Below are positions 21,190 through 32,076 of a stretch of 64,000 nucleotides of DNA, one piece after another (the first letter of the stretch is position 1; the number at the start of each line of letters is the position of its first letter). Position numbers and translations under genes: made by a program. The stretch comes from Lucinisca nassula (taxonomy: Eukaryota > Mollusca > Bivalvia > Lucinida > Lucinidae): contig OY757010.1 in assembly GCA_963580285.1 (NCBI GenBank), positions 223,839,234 through 223,903,233 on the forward strand. Reading direction: 5' to 3'. Under the pieces are notes generated by a model that was given only the letters and a program-made list of their open reading frames with translations, did no database searches and was not told the DNA's origin.

Positions 21190-21577
21190 CCTCCAATTAC
21201 TCACAACCAGTAAGGAATATGATCAGACGCAAACACAAAATCAGATCATTGTCTTCGTTGATTGCACATCACTGTGACCTGACCAACCTCTGTACATTTG
21301 CTAAGGGCCAATTTCTCTTAATGTCTATGTTTCTTCCGACATAGTTGTCTCTTAGCAAAAGAGCCACTCTAAATAAGACATTATCAAAACATTGAGAGAT
21401 TTCTGTCTTCGCCTGAACTCATAGAGCAGCTTTGAGAGCCGGTAAACAATAGTCTTTTTGCCCGATTCTACTAATTAATCACATTGCTGGTCTAAACATA
21501 ACTACTTGTAAGCCATTTGATCTGTTTTCTCCGGATATTGATGATATTAAATCTGTGTGGAAACTGACCCTACGAAG
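21190..21577. other. No recognised feature
   Basis: Mixed sequence between the ribozyme array and MITE-1; no gene or family recognised. Confidence 0.4.
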
Positions 21578-22055
21578 GCCATCACAAAAACACGCCTTAT
21601 AATTTTGAACCCCTTGAATCCCACTTTTATATGAGCCCCGCCAAGCGAATTTGTGTCTTCAAGCATTTTGTCATGACAAATTTTAACTGCGCATGCCCAG
21701 CCATGCAGAGGGGCCTTGGATATGGCTTTCTGTCTGAATGTTCCTCTTGATTCACTGCTTGTATGAGCGAGCAGCGAAGGTTCTGGCGAGACTGCGCGGA
21801 TGCGCAGACTCGCCTGAACTTTCGGTGCTCGCAAAGACGATAAGTACCAAAATCGCTTGACGGGGCCCATAAAGTAAAACTGGAGTTTACAGGGGTTAAA
21901 TCTTATTTTTCTTATTTCTGCTGTGACATATAGATTGTGGGTACCGCCAATTTATATTTTGAACAGAAATTATCACAATTTTTCATCTTTTTTTTTTTCA
22001 TTTTACGGCCGTAAAATTTACAGTGTATTTGTATAGGCGTGTTTTCGTAATGACA
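21578..22055 (+). mobile_element. MITE-1 split by MITE-3
   Basis: Left end CATCACAAAAACACGCCTTA, right end TATAGGCGTGTTTTCGTAAT. MITE-3 is inserted within the CCCCAC...GTGGGG-type outer hairpin. The central palindrome arm after GTGGGTACCGCC is lost. Confidence 0.9.
21635..21871. mobile_element. MITE-3 nested in MITE-1
   Basis: ATGAGCCCCGCCAAGCGAAT on the left and ATCGCTTGACGGGGCCCAT on the right form the terminal inverted repeats. Internal hairpin GCGAGCAGCGAAGGTTCTGG pairs with a diverged inverse. The open frame read through it is an artefact. Confidence 0.9.
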
Positions 22056-22211
22056 AGTCCAAATAAAGAACCCCAATAAACACCAACTTTATATAGAGAG
22101 ACGTCGGGTTCTAGTTTGTCTTATTTATGTTCCAAGACACAGACTGCGGACGCATCCGTGGCTCTAATATATATAATTATGCTCTCCAAGAACCTGATCT
22201 CAAATTAAATT

Positions 22212-22546
22212 CAGTGTCACATACGACAGAGGCCACCAACTATCAGGGCTTGAAAAAATAGATGGGCTGCACGATGCTTCCACGTAGAGCTGAAACCGAC
22301 CGCACACGAGTACTGGTAAACCGCTTGGAGGATCTCAGCATGCCCAGGCAAAGCGGTGCGAGTCGGATCGTCCATGCTTATAAACCCTATTGGTTTCATT
22401 GGGCGACAGTGCCTGAGATGTCATTTCATCTCATTGTTGACATTTCATCTCATTGTCGGGTAAAAGTCTCACAAAATTGGAAGCAACGTCTCCAAAATGA
22501 CATATACAGTGTTGACGGGGACGATAAACCTCAAATCAAACAAAGG
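22212..22546 (+). mobile_element. SINE-B, near full length
   Basis: From AGGGCTTGAAAAAATAGATG through CACGAGTACTGGTAAACCGC, ACCCTATTGGTTTCATTGGG and a small local duplication of CATTTCATCTCATTG, to CCTCAAATCAAACAAAG. The local duplication is specific to this copy. Confidence 0.9.
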
Positions 22547-22816
22547 ACAGAATTTTCTTAACATATATTCTGAATATCATATCAAAGTAGTATACATCGA
22601 AGGACACATCACGCGTCAAAGTATTAAAATAAACGAGTCATTATTTGACCGTAACAATTGAGTCCGCATATTTCGGACTTCACAAGAGGACTGCTCCAGT
22701 ATGCGAAAGTGTAGGCAGGCCTGAACCTTTGCCTTTCAGAACAAACCAGGACAGTAGCTTTATTCAGTCTAATATCAACAATAATTGAGTATTGTTATGA
22801 GTATAGGAGTAAATTA

Positions 22817-23008
22817 CAGTAAAATTCCTATATTAAGACCACTTTTGGGACTGTTCAAAAGTGGTCTTTAAGACCACTTTTGAACAGTCCCAAAGGTGGT
22901 CCCGGACCAGAGGGCATTGTATGCAGAAAACACAAAGAAAGGGTAACTAAGCTTTTTAGAGCAAAATTAGTCTGAAATTTAGGTGGTCTTAATAGCGGAA
23001 TTTTACTG
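22817..23008. mobile_element. MITE-6, Tc1/mariner-like, TA-flanked
   Basis: TA at 22815-22816 and 23009-23010. Ends CAGTAAAATTCC and GGAATTTTACTG are perfect inverses. Inside, GGTCTTTAAGACCAC forms a second palindrome. A TA target fits Tc1/mariner; no transposase is present. Confidence 0.9.
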
Positions 23009-23231
23009 TACTTACACTGAGAACACCACAAAACCATGGAACAGTTTGAACCACCTCCCTGACACTCACAAGATGGCTAAAGTGTATAAATGATAGTAAA
23101 GGCCATTTCACATAATTATGCTTTACTACAGTTTTATTTCAAATAACATTTATTATTCAATGGACCCACAGCTCTTTTTCTTAGTCAATGTATGACTTTT
23201 GGCTATATGTCTAAAAGAGGCGATATTGTTT

Positions 23232-23530
23232 ATTTGTTTGTTTGATTTGAGGTTTAACTTCCCAGTTAACACTGTAAAGGTCATTTTGGAGACGTCGCTT
23301 CCAATTTTGTGGGACTTTTACCCGATATTGAGATGAAATGACATCTCAAGCCCTGTCGCCCAATGAAACCAATAGGGTTTATTAGCATGGACGGTCCACC
23401 TCGCACCGCGATTCCTGTACAGGCTTAGATCCTCTAAGCGGTTTACCAGTACTAGTGTGCGGGCCGGATTCAGCTCTGCGTGGAAGCATCATGCAGCCCA
23501 TATATTTCTTCAAGCCCCTATGGGCGGCGA
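23232..23530 (-). mobile_element. SINE-B
   Basis: TTGTTTGTTTGATTTGAGGT to CAAGCCCCTATGGGCGG, the reverse of the family. CCAATTTTGTGGGACTTTTA and GTTTACCAGTACTAGTGTGC are kept. Slight loss around AACTTCCCAGTTAACACTG. Confidence 0.9.
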
Positions 23531-23618
23531 TATTGGTTTAGGTTAAAAGTCTATGATTAAAGCTAAAGTAAGACACGTATCACTATATCATCAGAAATGG
23601 TATTTTTGGTAAAGAATT

Positions 23619-23898
23619 ACATCACAAAAACTGGCCAATATAATTATGGCCCGCTTTAACCGCACTTTTATATAGTAAAACTGTGGTTTAAAGGGGTAAA
23701 CCTTATTTTCTTATTTCTTCTCTAACATATATATTGTGGGTGCTCTTTAGAACTGCCCGATGAGGCGGTTCTAACGTGTACCCTCAATCTATATTTTGAA
23801 CAGAAATAAGAAAAATATCAATTTTTTTCGTCTGAAAATGTTCATATTTTCGGCGGTAAAATTTACAATGTATTTATATAGGCGTGTTTTCGTAATGA
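23619..23898 (+). mobile_element. MITE-1
   Basis: CATCACAAAAACTGGCCAAT left, TATAGGCGTGTTTTCGTAAT right, with the outer CCGCACTTTTATATAGT hairpin and the central ACTGCC...GGCGGTTCTAACG palindrome slightly worn. Confidence 0.9.
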
Positions 23899-24042
23899 GT
23901 GTTGTGCTACTGTCAAAGATTTCACTCTGTATAACACCAAATAGATAACACACACGTCTGTTAAAATAGCGCCTTTCATATCTCTAGAATTGGCTTTTGT
24001 TTTCAGATTAAAACGTTTGATATTTTTCTATTTTCAAGCCCA

Positions 24043-24332
24043 ACCAGACATTAAGATAACACATCCGTGTGATATAGTACATATTTTAAACCTCAAAGAG
24101 GCGATTTTTCTGAAGAAAATTTGGGATATTTCCTTATTTATACTCCAAACATAGGTTTTGGGTGCTCGTTAGAACCGCCTCATTGAGGCGGTTCTAACGA
24201 GTACCCATCTCCTATGTCTTGGAGCAGAAATTAGGAAAGTAATGTTTACCCCCGTGAACCCCAGTTTTCTCTTTATAAAGTGGGGTTTAGAGGGGTGGGG
24301 GTTATCTCTAGGACTTGTTCACGTGATGGACT
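24043..24332 (+). mobile_element. MITE-2
   Basis: ATTAAGATAACACATCCGTG on the left; central palindrome GGTGCTCGTTAGAACCGCCT with inverse; outer hairpin AACCCCAGTTTTCTC / AAGTGGGGTTTAG; right end GACTTGTTCACGTGATGG. Confidence 0.9.
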
Positions 24333-24334
24333 GC

Positions 24335-24510
24335 AGACAGTCGTTAGAAATGCCTATACAAGGCGATTCTAACGACTATACAATAATCAGTTTTAATGGA
24401 AAATAACGAAATATACTCTTGTAAACCCCAGTTTCATTATGTGTTGTTTACACGGGGGAGGGTGTTCATTACATGGACTTGTCAACCTGATAGTCTGTTC
24501 TGTTACTGAA
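24335..24510 (+). mobile_element. MITE-2-related, degenerate
   Basis: GTCGTTAGAAATGCC...GGCGATTCTAACGAC is a reduced central palindrome, followed by AAACCCCAGTTTCATTATG and TGGACTTGTCAACCTGAT. It follows the previous copy directly. Confidence 0.65.
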
Positions 24511-24649
24511 AAATAAGCCGTCGAAGTGTTCTGTGATATTTCACTAAGGGTAACGTGGGCAAAACGCCCAGATGGGATCAGATTTAACAAGAATTCTGCC
24601 GAAGGTCATGCCGCGCCTATGGAGACGCAAAATCAAACACAAAGCCAAA

Positions 24650-25220
24650 CAGGGATGGTTGCATAAAGGTTGCCATGCCTAGATGCGAGCTTATACCAAG
24701 TATCATAAATGAAGCTCTTATAGTTCTTGGGAAATGAACTTGAGTATTAGGTGAACGCAAGGGTTGACATGTTAGCTCACAAAGCCAGTGAACAATGAAA
24801 TGTAGGCCAGTGTCAAGTATGGATGCTTGCATTATAGTGGCAATCCCTAAATGCAAGTTTATATTGTACAAAGTATTATTAATGAAACTTGAATAATACG
24901 ATGAACGCTACTAGGCTCTATTTATGCAATGGTTCAAAGTCAAATATAGGTGCTTGCATCAAATTGCCATCCCTAGATGCGAGTTTGTACTAACTATCAT
25001 TAATGAAGCTCTTACAGTTTTTGCCTGTTTTTATTTTACGGCCCATTCAAGATTATTTCACTTATTCCGAGCCGAACGTTTATCAGAGGTGGACGAAACC
25101 GGAGTACCGGGGGAACTATAGTTCTTGAGAAATCAATTTGACCATAAGGGTGAAAGCTAATGTTATCGCAAATATTGATGGATTGACAAACGGACGGACG
25201 GACGGACGCCAGGCTTAAAG
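24650..25220. repeat. ~150-bp tandem repeat, ending in GACG units
   Basis: Three units share GATGCGAGCTTATAC, CATAAATGAAGCTCTTA and CTTGCAT...TTGCCATCCC. After the last comes (ACGG)n at 25190-25210. An insert at about 25018-25125 (GAGCCGAACGTTTATCAGAG, GAGTACCGGGGG) parts one unit and resembles 61085-61190. Confidence 0.75.
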
Positions 25221-25335
25221 AAGGCTAAACGTGCTATGAATAGAACAGAATACAATAGAGCAGAATATATTATGATTTTGTTTACTGCACAACTATACTC
25301 TATAAGGGTTAAAGCCAAGCCAATACAAACATGGC

Positions 25336-25577
25336 ATGAGCCCCGCCAAGCGAATTTGTGCCTTCGAGCATTCCGTCATGACAAATTTTAACTGCGCATG
25401 CCCAGCCATTCAGAGGGGCCAGGGATATGGCTTTCTGTCTGAAGGTTCCTCTTGATTCACTGCTTGTATGAGCGAGCAGCAAAGGTTCTGGCGAGACTGC
25501 GCGGATGCGCAGGCTCGCCTGAAACTTTGCTGCTCGCATAGGCGATAAGTACCAAAATCGCTTGACGGGGCCCATAT
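25336..25577. mobile_element. MITE-3
   Basis: Termini ATGAGCCCCGCCAAGCGAAT and AATCGCTTGACGGGGCCCAT. The internal hairpin pairs GCGAGCAGCAAAGGTTCTGG with its inverse around a GCGGATGCGC centre. Confidence 0.92.
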
Positions 25578-26064
25578 AATGCATGATACAATGGCATGAA
25601 ACTAGTTTTGTGGTTATTTGAATGAGGAAAAAATAAATTATGTGAAGGGTGTAACGACAAAGCATGTATATTTTATATGGCTTGAAATAGACTAAAACAC
25701 ATAATCTGGTCAAGATAAAGATTGTAGGGGTTAGGGTTAATTCTGTGTCCTTTGATATCATGTTCATTTGACTCGACCAGAAAACACCTGAATGCCCGTA
25801 TAATTCTCGCCATTCCTACTCTATATCACCTTGGCACGTCTCAGCGGGCATACAGCGTGTACGTAACGTTATATCAACAGTGCAACGTCACGATGTTTCA
25901 TTGATGTTCATGCAACGTTGCTCAAACATCATCTAAACAGTGATAAACTTGGTATCAAAAGCCAAAAAATGCGAAATTCTCTGTTTGTACTCTCTGCGGG
26001 ACGGAAATGCAAGTTGCAGTAGGTTTTCGTCATCCGCGTTTACATTTTGTTGGAATTTCAGACA

Positions 26065-26284
26065 TTAACCCATTTCAGACAGGAAACCCCTAAACTGGTA
26101 CCGTGGCAAACAGTGCAGGCCAAGATCAGACGCCGCAGAACGCGGCGTCTGATCAGGGCCTACACTGTTGGCAAAACGTTAAGCCAGTTTCCTGATACAT
26201 TCTGCTGAAATAACAACCCTAAATTTCGAAATGGACTCCTACCATATATTAGGAGGAAGATTCCATTTTGTACAAAAGGGTTAA
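26065..26284 (+). mobile_element. MITE-4 in TTAA
   Basis: TTAA both ends. The centre is a perfect-looking GATCAGACGCCGC-AGAAC-GCGGCGTCTGATC hairpin flanked by CAGTGCAGGCC and GGCCTACACTG. The right terminus is CCATTTTGTACAAAAGGG. Confidence 0.93.
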
Positions 26285-26585
26285 CCGTAAAGACAAACTG
26301 AACCTAAACTTGCTGTCAGCTGTATCTCTTAGCAAACGTTCCGAACATATTTTTGCATCTTGTCAAATACTGTGATCCCTGATCCCAAAGGAGCAGTCTA
26401 ATCTGAGTTCACTCACGAAAACGCGCCTTTTTTATTTATTGGAATCTCAGTCATTAACCGTAAAGACAAACTGAACCTAAACTTGCTGTCAGTTGTATCT
26501 CTTAGCAAACGTTCCGAACATATTTTTGCATATTGTCAAATATTGTGATACTTGATCCAAAAGGAGCAGTCTTATCTGTGTCCAC
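26283..26585. repeat. ~130-bp direct duplication
   Basis: AACCGTAAAGACAAACTGAA to GATCCCAAAGGAGCAGTCTA (26283-26415) recurs at 26456-26575 with few changes. The first copy directly follows the MITE-4 end. Confidence 0.85.
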
Positions 26586-26653
26586 TCTGTTTACGCTTAC
26601 GACTTCTAAAATGCATCAGCAGACGACTGTCGTTATGACTGGCGGGCTATGGA

Positions 26654-26885
26654 TCAACCCATTTTGTACCGGAAACCCCAAAACGGGTACCAGGGCAAAC
26701 TGTGCAGGCCCAGATCAGACGCCGCAAAACGCGGCGTCTGATCAGGACCTACACTGTTTGCAAAAAGTAAAGCCTTTTCCCAAAATAAATTTTGAAGAAA
26801 ACACAACCTGTCACCCCTAAACTTTGAAATGGACTCCTGCCATTTATATAAGGAGGAAGATTCCATTTGGTACAAAAAGGGTTAA
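26654..26885 (+). mobile_element. MITE-4, left TTAA mutated
   Basis: Left target reads TCAA, right TTAA. Termini CCCATTTTGTACC and GGTACAAAAAGGG; central hairpin as in 26065. GGCAAACTGTGCAGGCCC is kept. Confidence 0.92.
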
Positions 26886-28074
26886 AAACGTGTGCCTACA
26901 GCGTCATAACAGGTTATGACAGCCAGCTATTAAAGAAGCAAACGTATGACAGAAATCCAGATGTAATCTTTTCTTTGCACTTAAAACATTGATGCAATTA
27001 TCATTTTAATCAACTCAATTGACATTTCAAATTCCTTTATTAGAATATAAAACGGATGTTAAGCCTTCTGAGATTTGCCTGACTAAATACAAACTAGCCT
27101 AATTGACCTAATGTGATTTAAACGGACCACAATCCCCAGCAATCAGAGACAATCTTAGCAAGCAATCTGTTTATTCATAGTCAGGTGCTACTAAAAGCAT
27201 GATTGAGGCTTCACCAGGAGAAATAGTGATTCGTCATTTGTAAACAACCTGAGGAAATATACGACAGCCACCCGTCACTCGGCTGCAGGAAAACATAAAC
27301 CTGAATGGGATGGTTGGCAATGCATGCGTTAGGAACGTGACAGCTCTTCATAAAGACAGATAAGTTCCTTCTCACGTAAGCTGCCTCTGTTACTAATGAA
27401 TTGACAAGACATTTTAATTGAGACGGGCTTCGGCGAAAATCTACAACATCACGTGAAAACTGGCAATTGTCGTTTTAGCATACACTCCACATAGCCTGCT
27501 CAGGTTCTCGAACTTCCTGTCCAGAGACAGCTAGTCTAAACACTGAAAACTACTGCTCTTGTTACACTGCGCAGATATGGATACCAATCTTTGCCTTGGC
27601 AGTTAGACCGTTTCCTGTCCCCGGGCTAAATGTTTATCTGGTATTGGCACTTTGTCATTCCAAATGATGTAATAATAAAATCTTACAAAACAAGCTGTCG
27701 TCTGATTATTTCAGTCCATACATTACAGCAAAAATAAAAATAAAACAAACTGCACTATGTTCGTACCCCCTCCCTCACCCCTCCACCGAGTTAGCATGAC
27801 TGTGAAATAACACTCTTTTAAACCTGTGTTCAGATGAAAACAACACCGCCCCAACCACGTTAAAGCCCAGATGTTTTTCATTATGATCTTCGGATGTGAG
27901 TATTGCTTGCAGCAATATATGACGCATAGATTGTTTTCCCCATCTTTGATTGTATGCCATTTGATACTTTTGTCATATGCAGGGTATATTGTCTGAAATA
28001 TACAGTTTATTATAAGAAAAAAACTTTTTTTGATAGCCGCCATTTAAATGTGATTTGTCCTTGTATCTTTTTTG
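26886..28074. other. Long stretch without recognised feature
   Basis: About 1.2 kb without any repeat family of this window. Open frames on the minus strand at 27723-28043 show no recognisable domain. This is one of the more gene-compatible spacers, but no exon with convincing splice sites was seen. Confidence 0.45.
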
Positions 28075-28362
28075 TGACATCACGTGAACAAGTCCGTGAA
28101 ATGAAGACCCCCACCCCTAAACCCCATTTCATTTGGAGAAAACTGGTGTTTGCGGGGGTATACATTAATTTTCTTTTTTCTGTTCCAAGACATAGGTTGT
28201 GGGTACTCGTTAGAATCGCCTCAATGAGGAGGTACTAACGAGCACCCACAACCTGTGTTTTGAACATTTATAAGAAAAATATCTCGAATTTTCATCAGAA
28301 AAGAAGCCATTTTGGAGATGTGAAAAATGCAGTATGTCGCGCGGGTGAGTTATCCTAATGGG
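28075..28362 (-). mobile_element. MITE-2
   Basis: CATCACGTGAACAAGTCCGT left and GTCGCGCGGGTGAGTTATCC right. Central arm GTGGGTACTCGTTAGAATCG and a slightly changed inverse, with ATAGGTTGTGGG / CCCACAACCTGTG. Confidence 0.9.
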
Positions 28363-28407
28363 TTTGGAAATCAAACATGCGATACTAACAACAAGGACAA
28401 ATACTCT

Positions 28408-28706
28408 TGCGGCCCCCGCCCATTGAGGCCTGAAGAAATAAATTGGCTGCATGATGCTTCCACGCAGAGCTGAAACCGGCCGCACACGAGTACTGGTAAA
28501 CCGCTTAGAGGATCTAAGCCTGCCTAGGCAAAGCGGTGGGTGTCGGACCATCTGAGCTTATAAACCCTATTGGTTTCATTGGGTGACAGGACTTGAGATG
28601 TCATTGCATCTCAATATCGGGTAAAAGTCCAACAAAATTGAAAGCAACGTCTCCAAAATGGCCTATACAGTGTTGACGGGGACGTTAACTCTAAATCAAT
28701 TAAACA
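28408..28706 (+). mobile_element. SINE-B
   Basis: GGCCCCCGCCCATTGAGGCC to CTCTAAATCAATTAAACAA. All family blocks are present, including TGCATGATGCTTCCACGCAG and CTATACAGTGTTGACGGGGA. Confidence 0.9.
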
Positions 28707-28756
28707 AATACCCTTGTAAAAGCCCGTTTTCAGTGTATAAATGTGAGGTTTATTTC

Positions 28757-29042
28757 CTCTTATTACGAAAACATGCCTATACAAATGCATTGTTAACTTT
28801 ACCGCCGAAAAAACGAAACTTTTAAGATAAATAATTTTGATATTCTTCTTATTTCTGCTCAAACTATAGATTGTGGGTACTCGTTAGACCCGCCTTGTCG
28901 AGGCGGTTCTAACGAGTACCCATAATCTATATTTTAGAGCAGAAATAAGAAAAATTAAGTTTTACCAATGTAAACATCAGTGTTACTATATAAAGGTGGG
29001 GTTCAAGGGGGTCAAATTATAGAGACGTGCTTTCTTGATGTT
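28757..29042 (-). mobile_element. MITE-1
   Basis: ATTACGAAAACATGCCTATA left; central palindrome GTGGGTACTCGTTAGACCCG with inverse; right end ATAGAGACGTGCTTTCTTGA. Confidence 0.92.
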
Positions 29043-29084
29043 GATAGAGTGATGCTTCTGTGACTATCTTTTCCTAACACTGAG

Positions 29085-29550
29085 TGTCCCTGCCGGGGTC
29101 GTCAACATTCTTTCCTGAGGACTGATAATAAAATCTATTCTACGGACATTCTCTCCCTTCCGCTGATTCAAGAAAGGCAGTTGTTAGTTTCTGGCGAAAG
29201 AATGTGCACTGTTTTGGTTAACCGCTTACGTATTTATATAAAGTAGAAGTAAAACAAAGATCAGGAATCGATACAATTAACTTACTCCACCCATCAAAGA
29301 CACCAAAGGGAAAGAAACACAAACATTAAGCGACCAGACCATAATGGAAATCTAAACAAAGGAAGGCCATAAGGACAGTTACTTTCCCACAAAATGGTCA
29401 TATGGTCATCCAAAATATCTGGGCCATACGTATTTATATAAGCCTGCCCAGGAAAGCTGTGGATAGGTAAACTGTCTGGCAAAAAGTGACCTAAATAGTG
29501 TCGACTGGGCCGTTAAACTCCAATACAAACAAACAAAACAAACTAACATT
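29085..29550 (+). mobile_element. SINE-A split by LINE-T
   Basis: The body (CTGCCGGGGTCGTCAACATT, TTCTGGCGAAAGAATGTGCA) stops at 29241 and resumes at 29427 to the tail AAACTCCAATACAAACAAAC. The tRNA head is largely missing. Confidence 0.9.
29242..29426 (-). mobile_element. LINE-T 3' end with perfect 15-bp target duplication
   Basis: TACGTATTTATATAA is present at 29227-29241 and 29427-29441, both from the SINE-A body. The insert is 185 bp: AGTAGAAGTAAAACAAAGAT to the truncation point near GGTCATCCAAAAT. This is the cleanest proof in the window that LINE-T moves by target-primed reverse transcription. Confidence 0.95.
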
Positions 29551-29774
29551 TAGTGAGGTTAATACTGTGTCCATTACTTTGACTAGTGATAGAGGACAAC
29601 AGTTTAAGTCAAAGCCTATAATTTACATCTTTCATATAACGTCAAGAGAGAAAGTAAGTAAATTCTTTATTCATTGAGGGTAATCCAACTGGTTTATCCA
29701 ATCTTGTCCACAACAAAATCACATATTAACAGAAAACTATGTTGTGATCACACATGTAGCAAGACATTGTTACA

Positions 29775-30112
29775 CAAAACAGAAGTGCAGGCAATGGTCA
29801 GGAATTGATACAATCAACCAACAGCTCCCATCAGAGACACCAAAGGGGAAGAAACACAAACATAACTAGACCCTAATGGAAACATCAATAACGAAAGCCA
29901 AAAGAATAGTCAATTTCAAATAAAATGGCCAATTGGCTATCCAAAACAAAATTATATAAGCGATAAAATCAAGACAAGCCATAACAAAAATAAACCGCGA
30001 CAGAAGAACCGCATTGGAACGGTCAGTGAAACGAATTTCACTCGGAGGCTTAAATCGATTTTACGTTGCCACAATCATCGCCCTTACTTCCGTTACGATT
30101 TAAACAATAATG
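29775..30112 (-). mobile_element. LINE-T 3' UTR copy
   Basis: CAGAAGTGCAGGCAATGGTC to GTTACGATTTAAACAATAAT. Carries CATCAGAGACACCAAAGGGG, AAAATGGCCAATTGGCTATC and CTTAAATCGATTTTACG. Confidence 0.9.
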
Positions 30113-30115
30113 TTG

Positions 30116-30302
30116 TTAACAAGTCCGTGAAATGAAGATCTCCCCCTTTATGTAGAGAAAAAATGGTTTACTGGGTATTCTTTATTTTCCTTATTTTTGC
30201 TCAAACGCATAGATTGTGGGTACCCGTTAGAACCGCCTCATTGAGGCGGTTCAAACGAGCACCCACAGTCTATATTTGGACTAAAAGTAAGAAAAATATT
30301 TA
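30116..30302 (-). mobile_element. MITE-2, partial
   Basis: AACAAGTCCGTGAAATGAAG, the outer hairpin in reduced form, and the central palindrome GTACCCGTTAGAACCGCCTC with its inverse. It ends where the palindrome at 30303 begins. Confidence 0.85.
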
Positions 30303-30480
30303 AGAAATAGATCAGCTCTAGCTGTGATTTGTTGTGTAATAAATCAAAGTTTGGAGGTCAGTTGTAAAGTAGACAAATCACAAGCGCGTAGCGCGCGTGA
30401 TTTGTCTTCTTACAACTGACCGACAAACTGTGATTTATTACACAACAAATCACAGACAAGAGCTGATCTATTTCGATTCT
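30303..30480. repeat. ~85-bp-arm palindrome
   Basis: GAAATAGATCAGCTC at the left is the inverse of GAGCTGATCTATTTC at the right. The arms carry TGTGATTTGTTGTGTAATAA and a GCGCGTAGCGCGC centre. It can fold into one long stem. Confidence 0.92.
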
Positions 30481-30955
30481 AACACGCTGAAAATCGGCAA
30501 TAATGTTGTTGTTTCCTTCAAACTGTCACAACATTTCGCTATTGTTAGAAGAAATCCCGCTAAAATTATCGACTGAAACACATACATTTATATCTTTTTC
30601 TTACGTTTTCGATGCGAGAAAATGACGTTACACCGTCTAACGTCAAGGAAATCGACTAGTGACGTCATAAATTGGGAATTGTAATGACGTCACTCGTCAC
30701 GCTCTTCCGAGCTGAGATTTGTTGTAGAATAAAACACAGTTATTTTCCATTGCCTATATAGGCGCGCTGTGTTAGAATAAATATTTTCATCTGAAAAACG
30801 TTAGTTCTAAGGAGAATACAGACGCCATTTTAGCGCACGGGTGTTTACATAATGTAAATCTAATGCAAATTTCTCTTCTGAAATTATTTCAAACTTCTAC
30901 AGCAATATAATCCAATCTAAAATCATTATACACCACAACCTCATTATAACAATGT
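30480..30955. other. Element body with two CRE-like sites
   Basis: TGACGTCA-type sites lie at 30660-30667 (GTGACGTCAT) and 30693-30700 (ATGACGTCAC). Then GAGCTGAGATTTGTTGTAGAAT partly repeats the palindrome arm, followed by a GGCGCGC motif near 30770. It may be the rest of the element whose end is the palindrome. Confidence 0.45.
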
Positions 30956-31049
30956 TCGTCTGCCAACGCCCATCGGGGCTTGAAGAAATAGATGGGCTGC
31001 ATGATACTTCCACGCAGAGCTGAAACCGACCTGCACACGGGTACTGATA

Positions 31050-31405
31050 AAATGGAAGTGAAGGCAATGATCAGGCCCCGAGGTTATAAAACTTTTTTCA
31101 TGCTCAACTCACTTGAGCATGAAATTTGTCCTGCTCACAAATTTTAAAATGCCAACAATTGTTGGCATTTTAAAATTTGTGAGCAGGACAAATAACATTC
31201 TCTGCTACCTGAGAAAGAAAAATCAATCAACTTAGTATTTTAATTTTTATGAGCACCACAAGTTTCATGCTCAGCTGAGTTGAGCATGAAAAAAGTTTTA
31301 TATAACCTCGGGGCCAGGAATCGATACAATTAAACCACAGCTCCAAGCAGTGACACCAAAGGTAATGAAAAACAAACATGAAATGGAAACATCAATAGCG
31401 AATAG
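31050..31405 (-). mobile_element. LINE-T 3' end inside SINE-B
   Basis: AATGGAAGTGAAGGCAATGA then, after the inserted element, GAATCGATACAATTAAACCA to AACATCAATAGCGAA. Only about 115 bp of LINE-T itself is present. Confidence 0.88.
31075..31314. mobile_element. 240-bp TIR element inside LINE-T
   Basis: Terminal inverted repeats of about 35 bp start GCCCCGAGGTTATA and carry CTTTTTTCATGCTCAACT. The site is CAG/GAATCG in uninterrupted LINE-T, and CAG flanks both ends here, suggesting a 3-bp duplication. A second palindrome at 31125-31192 is centred on CCAACAATTGTTGG. No coding capacity. Confidence 0.9.
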
Positions 31406-31619
31406 TGGTAAACCGCTTAGAGGATCTAAGTCTGCCCAGGCAATGCGGTGGGAGTCGACCCGTCCATGCTTATAAACCCTGTTGGTTTCATTAGGCGCCA
31501 GGGCTTGAGATGCCATTTCATCTCAATGTCGGACAAAATTGGAAGCAACGTCTCCAAAATTACCTATACAGTGTCGATTGGAATGTTAAACCTCAAATCA
31601 AACAAACAAACTATGTTAG

Positions 31620-32076
31620 TAAAACACGGTTTTGGATATAACACGGTTTCAAGCTGGCTCCCCAAAATGTATAGATATTATAGAAAAATGACCAAATGTT
31701 CATTGTTCTATATAGTGTAAACATTGTTATTTGGTTATGACACGATTTCTGCTTTTGACCCATAGAGAGGCTGCGGTGTATGATAAACAGAATCCTACAC
31801 AAGGGGAAATTGCATATCGAATGTATGAAACTCATCGGCATGTTCATAAATGTTATACGAAATTGCCACTCGTTAAAGATCCTATGTATTCGAGAATGCG
31901 ATTGTAATTGCTTTATCTTCTAACTGACACCACAGAAATGTTTTGGCAGCTACACTCTCTGTCGCCCACCATTAATTTTACAAGCACAAGAAAAATATAT
32001 ATTTGTGTTACCTATATGCTCATAAGCAACCAACTAAAGCTACACGCAAGCTCTCCCAATGTCTCGTCTACATTTC
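31620..32076. other. No recognised feature
   Basis: AT-rich spacer before the large minisatellite. Open frames reading from here into the array (31908-32354) have no recognisable signal peptide or domain. Confidence 0.45.

Larger units (their letters stand above)
20720..21190 (-). repeat. Retrozyme-like tandem array, two units
   Basis: TCAAATATGTTCTAG begins units at 20732 and 20993, a 261-bp period. Each unit holds one hammerhead motif on the minus strand and a conserved TTTTTACGGCCGCCACCC segment in the first. The second unit ends near 21188 without the full spacer. Confidence 0.9.
30960..31610 (+). mobile_element. SINE-B split by LINE-T (which holds a MITE)
   Basis: The left part is ACGCCCATCGGGGCTTGAAG to CACACGGGTACTG (about 31049). 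The right part starts TGGTAAACCGCTTAGAGGAT at 31406 and ends CCTCAAATCAAACAAACAAA. The halves are contiguous in the family order, so the insertion site is clear. Confidence 0.9.
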
